From Bacteroidales bacterium (GTDB lineage Bacteria > Bacteroidota > Bacteroidia > Bacteroidales > JAADJA01), in assembly GCA_016783885.1 (NCBI GenBank), contig JADHVR010000007.1:1-64000 (forward strand): a stretch of 64,000 bases of DNA. The letters are read 5' to 3'. The notes below the pieces were generated by a model. That model was not told where the DNA came from. It searched no databases and saw only the letters and a list, made by a program, of their open reading frames with translations. Of the stretch, positions 52,880 to 60,936 are shown one piece after another. The translations under genes and the position numbers were made by a program. Position 1 is the stretch's first letter. Each line of letters starts with the position of its first letter.

Positions 52880-54184
52880 TTATTTCTTCCGAAAATATAT
52901 TTGAACAGGCGCACCCGTAAATTCAAAGTGTTTCCTTAGCTGATTTTCTACAAATCTTTTATATGGGTCTTTAACGTATTGTGGGAAATTACAGAAAAAG
53001 ACAAAAGCCGGAAAAGCTGTTTTTAGTTGTGTAATATATTTTATCTTTATGTATTTCCCTTTTACTGATGGTGGTGGCTTTTTTTCGATGATAGGTAACA
53101 GTAATTCATTCAGCTTTGATGTAGAAATTCTGTTGCTTCTGTTTTTGTACACCTCGGCGCCTATTTCGAGCGCTTTATAAATTCTTTGTTTTTTAGGAAT
53201 CGAAGTAAAAACAACCGATACATCAGAAAAAGGAGCAATTTTTTCCCTTATCTTGTTTTCAAATTCCAGATGAGTATTTGATGCTTTTTCAATCAAGTCC
53301 CATTTGTTGACCACAATAACAACTCCCTTACGATTTCTTTCTACTAAGCGAAAAATATTCAGGTCTTGCGCTTCGAATCCTTCTTTAGCATCTACCATGA
53401 GAAAGCATATATCACTGTTCTCAATCGCCCTGATGGAACGCATTACCGAATAAAACTCAATATTTTCATGTACTTTTCCTTTTTTTCTGAGACCGGCAGT
53501 GTCAACAAGCAAAAAATCAAAACCGAAGCTGTTGTACCTGGTATAAACAGAATCCCTTGTCGTACCGGCAACCGGGGTTACAATATTTCGCTCATCTCCC
53601 AAAAATGCATTGACAAGAGATGACTTCCCAACATTAGGGCGCCCTATTATTGCAAACTTTGGAACATCCGGCAATTCATCGATTTTCTTCACATCAAACA
53701 CTTTGACGATCTCATCCAGTAAATCTCCGGTGCCACTTCCATTAATAGAAGAAATACTAAAAACATTTCCCAATCCCAATTCATAAAATTCCCCTGCTTC
53801 ATTGATCCTGTCAGGATTGTCAACTTTATTGGCAACTAAAAAAATATCCTTTTTTGTTTTTCGCAAAACGTTTGCAACGTCTTCATCCATTCCCATCAAA
53901 CCGGCTTTTACATCAACCATAAAAACAATTGCATCGGCTTCGTCAATGGCAAGTTGAACTTGTTTCCTGATCTCTTCTTCGAAAACATCATCGGAGTTAA
54001 CTACATAACCGCCTGTATCAATAACGGAAAACTCAACGCCGTTCCAGTCGGCTTTTCCGTAATGCCTGTCGCGCGTTACTCCACTTGTTTCCTCAACAAT
54101 GGCTTGCCTTGTTTCAGTCAGCCGGTTGAAAAAGGTTGATTTCCCTACATTGGGCCTGCCAACAATTGCAAGTATATTAGACAT
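52880..54184 (-). CDS. der: Ribosome biogenesis GTPase Der (EngA)
   Basis: 434 residues with two tandem GTPase domains. First: [14 protein letters not shown] (residues 8-21), [18 protein letters not shown]. Second: [27 protein letters not shown] and [10 protein letters not shown]-terminal KH-like domain ([38 protein letters not shown]) completes it. Der is essential for 50S assembly. It lies about 47 bases downstream of era and 2 bases upstream of hslR. Confidence 0.96.
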   Translation of the reverse strand: MSNILAIVGRPNVGKSTFFNRLTETRQAIVEETSGVTRDRHYGKADWNGVEFSVIDTGGYVVNSDDVFEEEIRKQVQLAIDEADAIVFMVDVKAGLMGMDEDVANVLRKTKKDIFLVANKVDNPDRINEAGEFYELGLGNVFSISSINGSGTGDLLDEIVKVFDVKKIDELPDVPKFAIIGRPNVGKSSLVNAFLGDERNIVTPVAGTTRDSVYTRYNSFGFDFLLVDTAGLRKKGKVHENIEFYSVMRSIRAIENSDICFLMVDAKEGFEAQDLNIFRLVERNRKGVVIVVNKWDLIEKASNTHLEFENKIREKIAPFSDVSVVFTSIPKKQRIYKALEIGAEVYKNRSNRISTSKLNELLLPIIEKKPPPSVKGKYIKIKYITQLKTAFPAFVFFCNFPQYVKDPYKRFVENQLRKHFEFTGAPVQIYFRKK

Positions 54185-54230
54185 ATCTATTTATGATTTT
54201 CTATAACATATTAACATTTAACAACATCAC

Positions 54231-55109
54231 CTATATTTCATACCCAAACCGTTTCAATTGCCTTTCATTATCACGCCAGTCCTTGCTGACTTTGACCGTT
54301 AGTTCAAGATAAACTTTTTTACCCACCATCTCCTCTATATCCTTGCGTGCCTCGATTCCAACTTTTTTTATTGCCTTGCCTTTATGCCCTAAAATAATCA
54401 TCTTCTGTGATTCTCTGATAACAAAAATATAAGCAGATATCCTTATAATATCACTACTCTCCTTATATGATTCAACAGCTACTTCAACGGAATACGGAAC
54501 TTCCTGCTTATAGTTCAGAAGGATTTTCTCACGTATGATCTCCGAAATAAAAAACCGCATGCTTTTATCGGTTATTTCATCCTTAGGATAATATGGAGGA
54601 TTTTCAGGTAATAGTTTTATAATTTGTTTTAAAACCAGATCCGTATTGAATTTTAGCAGTGCAGAGATAGGAATTACAATAGCGTTTGTAAAAATACCTG
54701 CCCAGTATTCAACCTGCTGCTCTACAACTTCCTGGTTTGAAAGATCGATTTTATTAATTAGTACAATAAGCGGGACACCCGATTTTTTAATCTGATTAAT
54801 AATTTTTTCATTGAAATTTTTTTCTCCAGCCTCTACCATGTAAAGAAATACATCTGCATCTTTTAAAGCATTTTCGATGAATTTCATCATTTTTTCCTGG
54901 AGTTTATAATTAGGAGAAAGTATTCCGGGCAGGTCGGAATATATGATCTGGAAATTTTCACCGTTCACTATACCCATGATTCTATGCCTGGTTGTCTGGG
55001 CTTTCGGAGTGATTATAGAAAGCTTTTCGCCAACAAGTGCGTTCATCAATGTTGACTTACCAACGTTCGGATTTCCGAGAATATTAACAAAACCGGCTTT
55101 GTGTTTCAT
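54231..55109 (-). CDS. era: GTPase Era
   Basis: 292 residues from the ATG at 55109. The frame runs further upstream to 55166, but that stretch carries the tRNA promoter and lacks Era character. G1 is ILGNPNVGKSTLMN (Gly 12 to Thr 20 region), G3 SDLPGIL, G4 LINKIDLS. The C-terminal KH domain (KMIILGHKGKAIKKVGIEAR) binds the 3' end of 16S rRNA. Era is needed for 30S maturation. It is divergent from the initiator tRNA gene, sharing the 55110-55197 promoter region. Confidence 0.96.
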   Translation of the reverse strand: MKHKAGFVNILGNPNVGKSTLMNALVGEKLSIITPKAQTTRHRIMGIVNGENFQIIYSDLPGILSPNYKLQEKMMKFIENALKDADVFLYMVEAGEKNFNEKIINQIKKSGVPLIVLINKIDLSNQEVVEQQVEYWAGIFTNAIVIPISALLKFNTDLVLKQIIKLLPENPPYYPKDEITDKSMRFFISEIIREKILLNYKQEVPYSVEVAVESYKESSDIIRISAYIFVIRESQKMIILGHKGKAIKKVGIEARKDIEEMVGKKVYLELTVKVSKDWRDNERQLKRFGYEI

Positions 55110-55125
55110 GAAAAATAAAAATTTA

Positions 55126-55157
55126 TTTGGCAGACAAAAAAACAAGTTGTATCTTTG
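55126..55157 (+). promoter_or_regulatory. Promoter of the initiator tRNA gene
   Basis: TTTG at 55126-55129 and TATCTTTG at 55150-55157, exactly 20 bases apart, give a near-ideal Bacteroidota promoter. The mature tRNA begins 41 bases after the -7 element. Confidence 0.75.
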
Positions 55158-55176
55158 CACCCGCAAAAAACGATTG

Positions 55177-55184
55177 CAAAGATA
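55177..55184 (-). promoter_or_regulatory. Candidate -7 element of era, mirror image of the tRNA -7 element
   Basis: On the minus strand 55184-55177 reads TATCTTTG. It forms an 11-bp perfect inverted repeat with the tRNA promoter -7 region (55149-55159 and 55175-55185). No clear -33 box is seen for the minus direction. Confidence 0.5.
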
Positions 55185-55197
55185 CTATAAAATATAT

Positions 55198-55269
<72 letters not shown>

Positions 55270-55274
55270 CTAAG

Positions 55275-55296
55275 AAAGCCCGCATGGGCTTTTTTC
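55275..55296 (+). terminator. Terminator after the initiator tRNA
   Basis: AAAGCCC-GCAT-GGGCTTT hairpin followed by a T-run, 5 bases after the mature tRNA end. Confidence 0.8.
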
Positions 55297-55406
55297 ATTT
55301 ATGACCAATTTCGTATTATCATGTATTTCGTTTATATCCTCTATTCTCTGAAAGGTCAGGGTACTATGTATTATTAAATTCCTCTTTATTTTTAAATAGA
55401 ATATTT

Positions 55407-55414
55407 TATCTTTG
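55407..55414 (+). promoter_or_regulatory. -7 element of T9SS cargo paralog 3
   Basis: TATCTTTG lies 27 bases before the ATG at 55442. No good -33 TTTG is visible at 20 bases. Confidence 0.5.
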
Positions 55415-55441
55415 TATTAAAATATAATTAAGAATCTTAAA

Positions 55442-56914
55442 ATGATATTTACTAAAAATAATCTTCTTTTATTTTTATTATTAATTTTAGTAGTTAAGGC
55501 AAATGGTCAAAACTCTTGGATTAAATGGATCAGTACCCCTTTAAATGAGAGTATTAGTCATATTACAAAGTTAGAAAACAGTGATAATTATTTGTTTAGT
55601 ATTAGCCAGGGAAAACCTTTTCCGTCAAATCCAACTTTATTTACATATTTTAAGTCGTATTATCAATTACTATATAAAACTGACAATGGATTTAATATTA
55701 TTGACAGCATAAAGATAAAAAGTGCAGATGGTTACGAATTATTTCTATACCATTTTCTAACACCAGGAAATGATACAATAATAATTTCGGGTATGGCTTA
55801 TGATACCATTTCAAATGATTTTCAAGTGTGTATGATATGGCTGGATGAAGATTTGAATATTTTAAAAGATACACTCTATGGCTTACCCGGCAGAAATGAA
55901 TTCCCGCAGGAAATAATTTTAAACCACTACGGCAATCTTGTTTGCCATGGGCTAATAAACCCTGATATCTCCGATTCAAAAACAGAGGATGAATATATTC
56001 AGTTTTTCTGGGAAATTGATTTAAAAGGCAATGAACTTCAATTTGTTACCGATACTTCAGATAGCGGAATGGGGGGGCTTATTTCAGTGTCTGCAGGTAA
56101 ATACCATATTTTCAAGTATCAACAAATACTACAGCTAAATTGTGACTTTAGCATCGATACTGTTTATGATTTTGTTGTGGACAATTTTACAGGTTTTAAA
56201 AACAAACAGTACATAAACAACCAATATATTATTTCCGGTGAATATTTTCAGGGACAAAACCCTCCCAATCCTAATGCTGATATGGATATTTCTTTCTTAA
56301 TAATAGATGAAACAGCTAACGTTCTAAACTTAAATATTTTTGGAACAATTGACACACTTGACCGTTATGGTGATTTTGATTTTAATGACCCTGATACGAT
56401 TTTTATTGGAGGCTCAAAAAATTATATCTCTGGCTTTAATGATACATGGTTTTCAATATATAAAACAAACCTTAACGGTGAAATATTATTCGAAAAGTAT
56501 TATGGTGGATATGGAAAATATGGTCTGACACGAGTTAAAGCCACAAATGATGGCGGTTGCATTATAGCAGGTAACTGGTGGGATTTTTATAATTATCCCG
56601 ATAGTATTCAACATGATGTTGTCATTATGAAAGTGGATGAAAATGGTTTAATTAACAATTTAGATGAACATATTCCTTTTGAAGTTACGGATATAATTAT
56701 TTACCCAAATCCTGGAAATGACTTTATAAAAATTAATACCGCTTTAAAAAATCTGAATTTTTATTTGTTCGATATTAAAGGAGACCAAATTATGGAAAAA
56801 GAGTTTGATAAATCCGTATCTATCAGCACATCGCATTTGTCATCAGGAATTTATTTTTACAGTATTTGGCGGAATGGAAAAGAGATTAAATCGGGGAAAT
56901 GGATCAAGCAATAG
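55442..56914 (+). CDS. T9SS cargo protein, dispersed paralog 3 of 3
   Basis: 490 residues. Signal peptide (LLLFLLLILVVKANGQ), then WIKWISTPLNESISHITKL and the same propeller-like body as the 14313 protein: WLDEDLNILKDTLYGLPGRN, FWEIDLKGNELQ, DTIFIGGSKNYISGFNDTWF, NDGGCIIAGNWWDFYNYPD. The C-terminal T9SS domain (DIIIYPNPGNDFIKINTA ... KSGKWIKQ) is nearly identical to that of paralog 1. The gene is preceded by a -7 element and ends 9 bases from the convergent aconitase-family gene. Function unknown. Confidence 0.88.
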   Translation: MIFTKNNLLLFLLLILVVKANGQNSWIKWISTPLNESISHITKLENSDNYLFSISQGKPFPSNPTLFTYFKSYYQLLYKTDNGFNIIDSIKIKSADGYELFLYHFLTPGNDTIIISGMAYDTISNDFQVCMIWLDEDLNILKDTLYGLPGRNEFPQEIILNHYGNLVCHGLINPDISDSKTEDEYIQFFWEIDLKGNELQFVTDTSDSGMGGLISVSAGKYHIFKYQQILQLNCDFSIDTVYDFVVDNFTGFKNKQYINNQYIISGEYFQGQNPPNPNADMDISFLIIDETANVLNLNIFGTIDTLDRYGDFDFNDPDTIFIGGSKNYISGFNDTWFSIYKTNLNGEILFEKYYGGYGKYGLTRVKATNDGGCIIAGNWWDFYNYPDSIQHDVVIMKVDENGLINNLDEHIPFEVTDIIIYPNPGNDFIKINTALKNLNFYLFDIKGDQIMEKEFDKSVSISTSHLSSGIYFYSIWRNGKEIKSGKWIKQ

Positions 56915-56923
56915 AGTTATAAA

Positions 56924-58729
56924 TCAAAACAGTCCACCATTCTGATAAATTTCCAGTTGCACTTCTGAAAATTTCTCGCCCTTGACAGTTTTATTATTTT
57001 TCAGATTTGTGATCTCACCTGTTTCAAAATTTACCCGAATTTTATCACCATCTTCAAGTTCCAGTTCATCTACTGATTCATAAGTTACAATGGGGAAAGC
57101 AGCGTTGATTGCATTTCTTTCGTAAATAGCGCCAAACGATTCGGCAAGTATAGCCTGAACACCGAGAGATTTAAAGCAATCCACTGCCTGTTGCCGTGAA
57201 CTGCCGCTGCCGAAATTCTTTTGAACTATGACAATATCGCCGGGCTTCGCCTTTTTTGCAAAATTTTCATAACCTTTTAGATTATCGAAAGTATATTGCC
57301 CCATTTCATTAATGTCGGTAATAGTAAGATAACGGTTATGGAATATCATATCCGTGTCAATATTATCTTCTTTGATGTACCACACCCTTCCTTCAACTGC
57401 CGTAGGTTTTTTATCAATATGAATTTCCTTTTTTACAATCTTTTCAATTCTTTCCGATTTTTCCTCCATATCAAAAACAGCAGGCTTATCAGGAATATCA
57501 TCATAAGTTGTAATGTATCCTGCCACTGCTGAAGCAGCAACTGTTGCCGGAGATGCGAGATAAACATCACCTTTACCCTGTTTACCGGGGAAATTTCTAT
57601 TGCCGGTACTTATCGTAACTTCACCAGCACCGTTTTGCCCAACCTGTCCGGCGGCACATCCGGCACATCCGGCATTAGAAACCAGGGCGCCTGCATTTTT
57701 AAATATTTCAATTATTCCTTCATCCATACATTCCTTCCACACCTCATCAGTTGCAGGAACAATTTTCAACACCACTCCCGGAGCAATTTTCTTGCCTTTC
57801 AGAATATTCGCTGTAGCTCTCATGTCCTCAATCCTGCCATTTGTACAGCTTCCGATAAAACCTGAATCGATCTTAGTTTTCTTAGCTTCTTCAACAGCAA
57901 CAGTATCATGTGGTGCTCCCGGCTGTGAAACCCGCTGTACAAATTTGCTCATGTCAATATTATAAACCTTTTCATATTCGGCATTATCATCGGCTTTCAC
58001 CAGGTCAATTCGCCTGCCTGCTCTTTCTGAGCTGTATTGTAAAATTTCTTCATTTGGAGTAAAAAAAATGATTATTGCTCCCATTTCCGTACCCATTGAG
58101 GCAATTGTAATTCTTTCGTCAAGAGTAAAGTTGTTAACTTCTTCTCCATAAATTTCAACGGAAAAACCAAGTAAAGTATTAGCGCCGAAAAGGTTTAACA
58201 GGTTTAAAACTATGTCTTTGGCAGTAACACCTTCCGGTCGTTTCCCATTCAGGTTTATCCTAACTGATTTTGGAACTTTAAACCAGACTTTCCCTTTGCT
58301 CCAGGCAGCAGCAATATCTTTATCGCCCATTCCCTGTCCGAAAGCTCCAACAGCCCCCAGAATGTTTGCATGTGAATCGGTTGTAACTGCTGTTGAACCT
58401 GAACATGCCAGCCCTTCATGGATCAATGTGTGCGTTCCTATTCCATTGTCGATGTCATACACTTTAACGCCTCGTTTTCTGGCAAAGATCCTGCATATTT
58501 GCTGGTTAACGGCATATTTCTGATCTGAGCCTGTCGGGTTGCAATCAAAAGTGAAAAACGTTTTTAAAGGATTTTCAATATCAAGATTATTATCTTGTAT
58601 GTTTTTTACAACATTAGCTCCTCCAAAATCACGGGCAGCTCTGACATCAATTTCAATGTCAACAATGTCACCGGGCTTAACCGTATCGAATTTTGAGTGG
58701 TTTGCGATTATTTTTTCTATTAGTGTCAT
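56924..58729 (-). CDS. Aconitase-superfamily hydratase, fused large and small (swivel) domains
   Basis: 601 residues. The large part has IGTHTLIHEGLACSGSTAVT, then DSHANILGAVGAFGQGMGDK, then GFIGSCTNGRIEDMRAT and SNAGCAGCAAGQVG, giving the three Cys of the [4Fe-4S] cluster. From about residue 440 a LeuD/AcnA-like swivel domain follows (GRVWYIKEDNIDTDMIFHNR, KNFGSGSSRQQAVDCFKSLG). LeuC and LeuD are usually separate, so the fusion matters. With the adjacent NAD(P) isocitrate-type dehydrogenase, citrate to 2-oxoglutarate is the likely use, but homoaconitase or isopropylmalate dehydratase cannot be excluded. Upstream HD gene lies 85 bases away across an inverted repeat. Confidence 0.85.
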   Translation of the reverse strand: MTLIEKIIANHSKFDTVKPGDIVDIEIDVRAARDFGGANVVKNIQDNNLDIENPLKTFFTFDCNPTGSDQKYAVNQQICRIFARKRGVKVYDIDNGIGTHTLIHEGLACSGSTAVTTDSHANILGAVGAFGQGMGDKDIAAAWSKGKVWFKVPKSVRINLNGKRPEGVTAKDIVLNLLNLFGANTLLGFSVEIYGEEVNNFTLDERITIASMGTEMGAIIIFFTPNEEILQYSSERAGRRIDLVKADDNAEYEKVYNIDMSKFVQRVSQPGAPHDTVAVEEAKKTKIDSGFIGSCTNGRIEDMRATANILKGKKIAPGVVLKIVPATDEVWKECMDEGIIEIFKNAGALVSNAGCAGCAAGQVGQNGAGEVTISTGNRNFPGKQGKGDVYLASPATVAASAVAGYITTYDDIPDKPAVFDMEEKSERIEKIVKKEIHIDKKPTAVEGRVWYIKEDNIDTDMIFHNRYLTITDINEMGQYTFDNLKGYENFAKKAKPGDIVIVQKNFGSGSSRQQAVDCFKSLGVQAILAESFGAIYERNAINAAFPIVTYESVDELELEDGDKIRVNFETGEITNLKNNKTVKGEKFSEVQLEIYQNGGLF

Positions 58730-58750
58730 ATCTGTAATTTTTTATTTGCG

Positions 58751-58810
58751 ACTTTGCGTCTTTGCGAGACCTCTTTTTTTATTTCACGCAAAGGCGCAAA
58801 GACGCAAAGT
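58751..58810. repeat. TTTGCGTCTTTGCG inverted repeat between the HD and aconitase-type genes
   Basis: 16-bp arms ACTTTGCGTCTTTGCG (58751-58766) and its exact complement (58795-58810) enclose a 28-base T-rich spacer. A closely similar element is, as I recall, common between genes in Bacteroidota. It could be an mRNA stem separating the two cistrons. Confidence 0.7.
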
Positions 58811-58814
58811 TCTT

Positions 58815-59366
58815 CTAAACAATAAGCCTTTCTTTAAATGGCAAAAAGGTCATAAAATCAGCATGATGGACCACGTATGCTTCTGTTGTTCTTTTCACCA
58901 TATTTCCTTCCCCGGCATGAGTAGCGATGATATGGCATACTTCGGCGGGAATATCACATTCTTCCGCCAATGAAACTCCTGAGAATGGATGACGCAGGTA
59001 TTTTCCATAGGTTCCCTGAACAGCTTTTCCATTTTCTTCGAGCACATATTCCAGCAGCTTACCCACATCCGCAAGGATAGCACCTGCAATCAGAACATCC
59101 ATGTTCACCGTAAGTTCGCCGTTATACATATCATTGATCTTTTGTCCGGCATCACGGGCAATATGAACTACCGACCGTTTGTGATCCATAAATGTTACTT
59201 TCAGATCCGGTCCGCAAAGCAAAGTGAACGGAATCCTGTTTAAATCTTCGGGTGTTAAAACACTTCTTTCCAAAGCCAGCTCCCATGTTCCGGCTGTTTT
59301 TTCTCTGAGGTCTTCATCCTGAATCCATTCTAATTCAGGCCAGAGTTCCAATACTTTATTTGTCAT
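58815..59366 (-). CDS. HD-domain phosphohydrolase-like protein with degenerate HD motif
   Basis: 183 residues. The helical fold follows the HD pattern with VVHIARDAGQKIND (His 68), then VLIAGAILADVGKLLEYV, RHPFSGVSLAE, CHIIATHAGEG (His 150) and YVVHHADFMTF. The canonical HD doublet, which supplies a metal-binding His, is Ala 99-Asp 100 here. Such a change can abolish or alter metal-dependent hydrolysis. It lies between an isocitrate-dehydrogenase-type gene (85 bases upstream) and the aconitase-family gene (85 bases downstream) on the same strand. The conserved neighbourhood suggests a job in this pathway, perhaps nucleotide- or signal-linked. Confidence 0.8.
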   Translation of the reverse strand: MTNKVLELWPELEWIQDEDLREKTAGTWELALERSVLTPEDLNRIPFTLLCGPDLKVTFMDHKRSVVHIARDAGQKINDMYNGELTVNMDVLIAGAILADVGKLLEYVLEENGKAVQGTYGKYLRHPFSGVSLAEECDIPAEVCHIIATHAGEGNMVKRTTEAYVVHHADFMTFLPFKERLIV

Positions 59367-59451
59367 AATTATATTTTTTACAAGTTATTATTGCCTTTTG
59401 ATTTTTTTATTGATCCTTCACATTTCACTAATCACCATTCACTATTCAATT

Positions 59452-60648
59452 TTATAGCTTCGCTATAATCGCATCAGTCATGTGCTGAGTTGAAGCAGCG
59501 CCTTTTTCAATCACATCCGGTCTGCCGCTCATCTTCATCATATCATACGTACGAACCTTTCCTTCAGCAATAACTTCAGCAACAGCTTTACGGATTTTGG
59601 CTGCAATCTCATTCTCATCGATAAAATCGAGCATCATACAAGCTGATTCGATCATGGCAATAGGATTTACTATTGAAACATCATAATCAGCATATTTTGG
59701 TGCAGAACCGTGTGTAGGTTCAAACACACCTATACCTGAATCAGGATTAAACTGGGCACTGCATGCAAATCCCAACCCTCCGATCAATCCGGCGAAACCG
59801 TCGGAAACAATATCACCGAACATATTACCGGCGACGATCACACCGTAAGTTTCAGGATTTTTTGTCAGCCACATCATTTGCGCATCAATATTAGTGTTCC
59901 AGAGTTGGATGTCGGGATAATCAGCTTTTTGGATTTCCATTGCCATTTTATACATCATACCTGATGTCTCGCGGATAACATTTGGTTTTTCACAAAGTGT
60001 AACGGACTTGTATCCGTATTTTTTCGCATGATCAAAAGCTGCACGTAAAATTCGTTCCGTAGCTTTTTTTGTGAAAATTCTTGTTGACACAGAAAGTTCT
60101 TCTCTCGGAACATTTCCGAAATTCTTTACAAACCTGGGGTGCGTCATTAATGCGTTGTAAACCTCATCAGGAGGATTGCTCCACTCAACACCACCGTATA
60201 AACCTTCGGTATTCTGACGGAAGATGATCACATCAACTTCAGGTTCTTCAATTGTTCCACCCTGACCTCTTCTGACAAAATTCAAAGGATTTCCTTTATA
60301 GGAATGACACGGTCGCATGCAGATATCTAATCCGAAATGCTGGCGCAGCCCGACAATAGGACTTGAATAAACCAAACCTTTTTCCTTCAGTTCGGGTGCT
60401 AATTCCTCAAAAGCTGCATCTTTGGGTTTGGATGTAATAGCCCCAAATAAACCAATTTTATGCTCTTCAATCAGTTTGATGGTTCTGTCAGGAAGCGGAT
60501 TTCCTTCGTTGCACCAAAATTCCCAGCCAATGTCGCCTTCAATATAATCTGCTTCAAAACCGGCAGTATCCAATACACGGATTGCTTCTTCCAGAACGGT
60601 TTTCCCGATGCCGTCGCCCGGTAACTTAACGATTGTTCTTTTTGTCAT
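59452..60648 (-). CDS. Isocitrate/isopropylmalate-family dehydrogenase (isocitrate-type)
   Basis: 398 residues. The start RTIVKLPGDGIGKTVLEEAI is typical. The substrate loop reads IIFRQNTEGLYGGVEW; the NTE-x-x-Y pattern resembles NAD-dependent isocitrate dehydrogenase rather than the ELTGG of isopropylmalate dehydrogenase. Other blocks: NVIRETSGMMYKMA, NTNIDAQMMWLTKNP, NMFGDIVSDGFAGLIGGLGF, GVFEPTHGSAPKYA. It oxidatively decarboxylates a 2-hydroxyacid to a 2-oxoacid with NAD(P). It heads the operon with the HD and aconitase-family genes, consistent with isocitrate to 2-oxoglutarate. Homoisocitrate is the main alternative. Confidence 0.85.
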   Translation of the reverse strand: MTKRTIVKLPGDGIGKTVLEEAIRVLDTAGFEADYIEGDIGWEFWCNEGNPLPDRTIKLIEEHKIGLFGAITSKPKDAAFEELAPELKEKGLVYSSPIVGLRQHFGLDICMRPCHSYKGNPLNFVRRGQGGTIEEPEVDVIIFRQNTEGLYGGVEWSNPPDEVYNALMTHPRFVKNFGNVPREELSVSTRIFTKKATERILRAAFDHAKKYGYKSVTLCEKPNVIRETSGMMYKMAMEIQKADYPDIQLWNTNIDAQMMWLTKNPETYGVIVAGNMFGDIVSDGFAGLIGGLGFACSAQFNPDSGIGVFEPTHGSAPKYADYDVSIVNPIAMIESACMMLDFIDENEIAAKIRKAVAEVIAEGKVRTYDMMKMSGRPDVIEKGAASTQHMTDAIIAKL

Positions 60649-60800
60649 ATCTAATTCTTTTTAAAACATTTATAACGTATTTTTTTTATTAAATAAAGGC
60701 GACAAATTTACAATTTTAAAAATATTAACAAGATTAAAAGATATTTTTTTTATCAGACTGAAATTTTTTGAATACATCATAACCTGGACAAGCCAGAAAA

Positions 60801-60831
60801 GTTATATGTTATTAGTTACATGTTATATGTT
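60801..60831. repeat. GTTATATGTT direct repeat
   Basis: GTTATATGTT at 60801-60810 and 60822-60831 within an otherwise featureless ~290-base AT-rich gap (60649-60936) between divergent genes. Simple sequence. Confidence 0.5.
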
Positions 60832-60936
60832 TTTTGTTGCCATAAAAACTTATAATTGTTTGTCATTAATAAAATACAAAACCTGGCTCGTTTAATCAGA
60901 TTTTACTATTTTTATCCCTGTATTTCAAATTAAAAT

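Noticed and set aside
55110-55166. N-terminal extension of Era from 55166
   Set aside because: The extension overlaps the tRNA promoter, lacks Era character and an ATG at 55109 gives the normal length.
57296-58973. Plus-strand ORFs antisense to the aconitase-family and HD genes
   Set aside because: Cys/Pro-rich or hydrophobic shadows of conserved minus-strand coding sequence.
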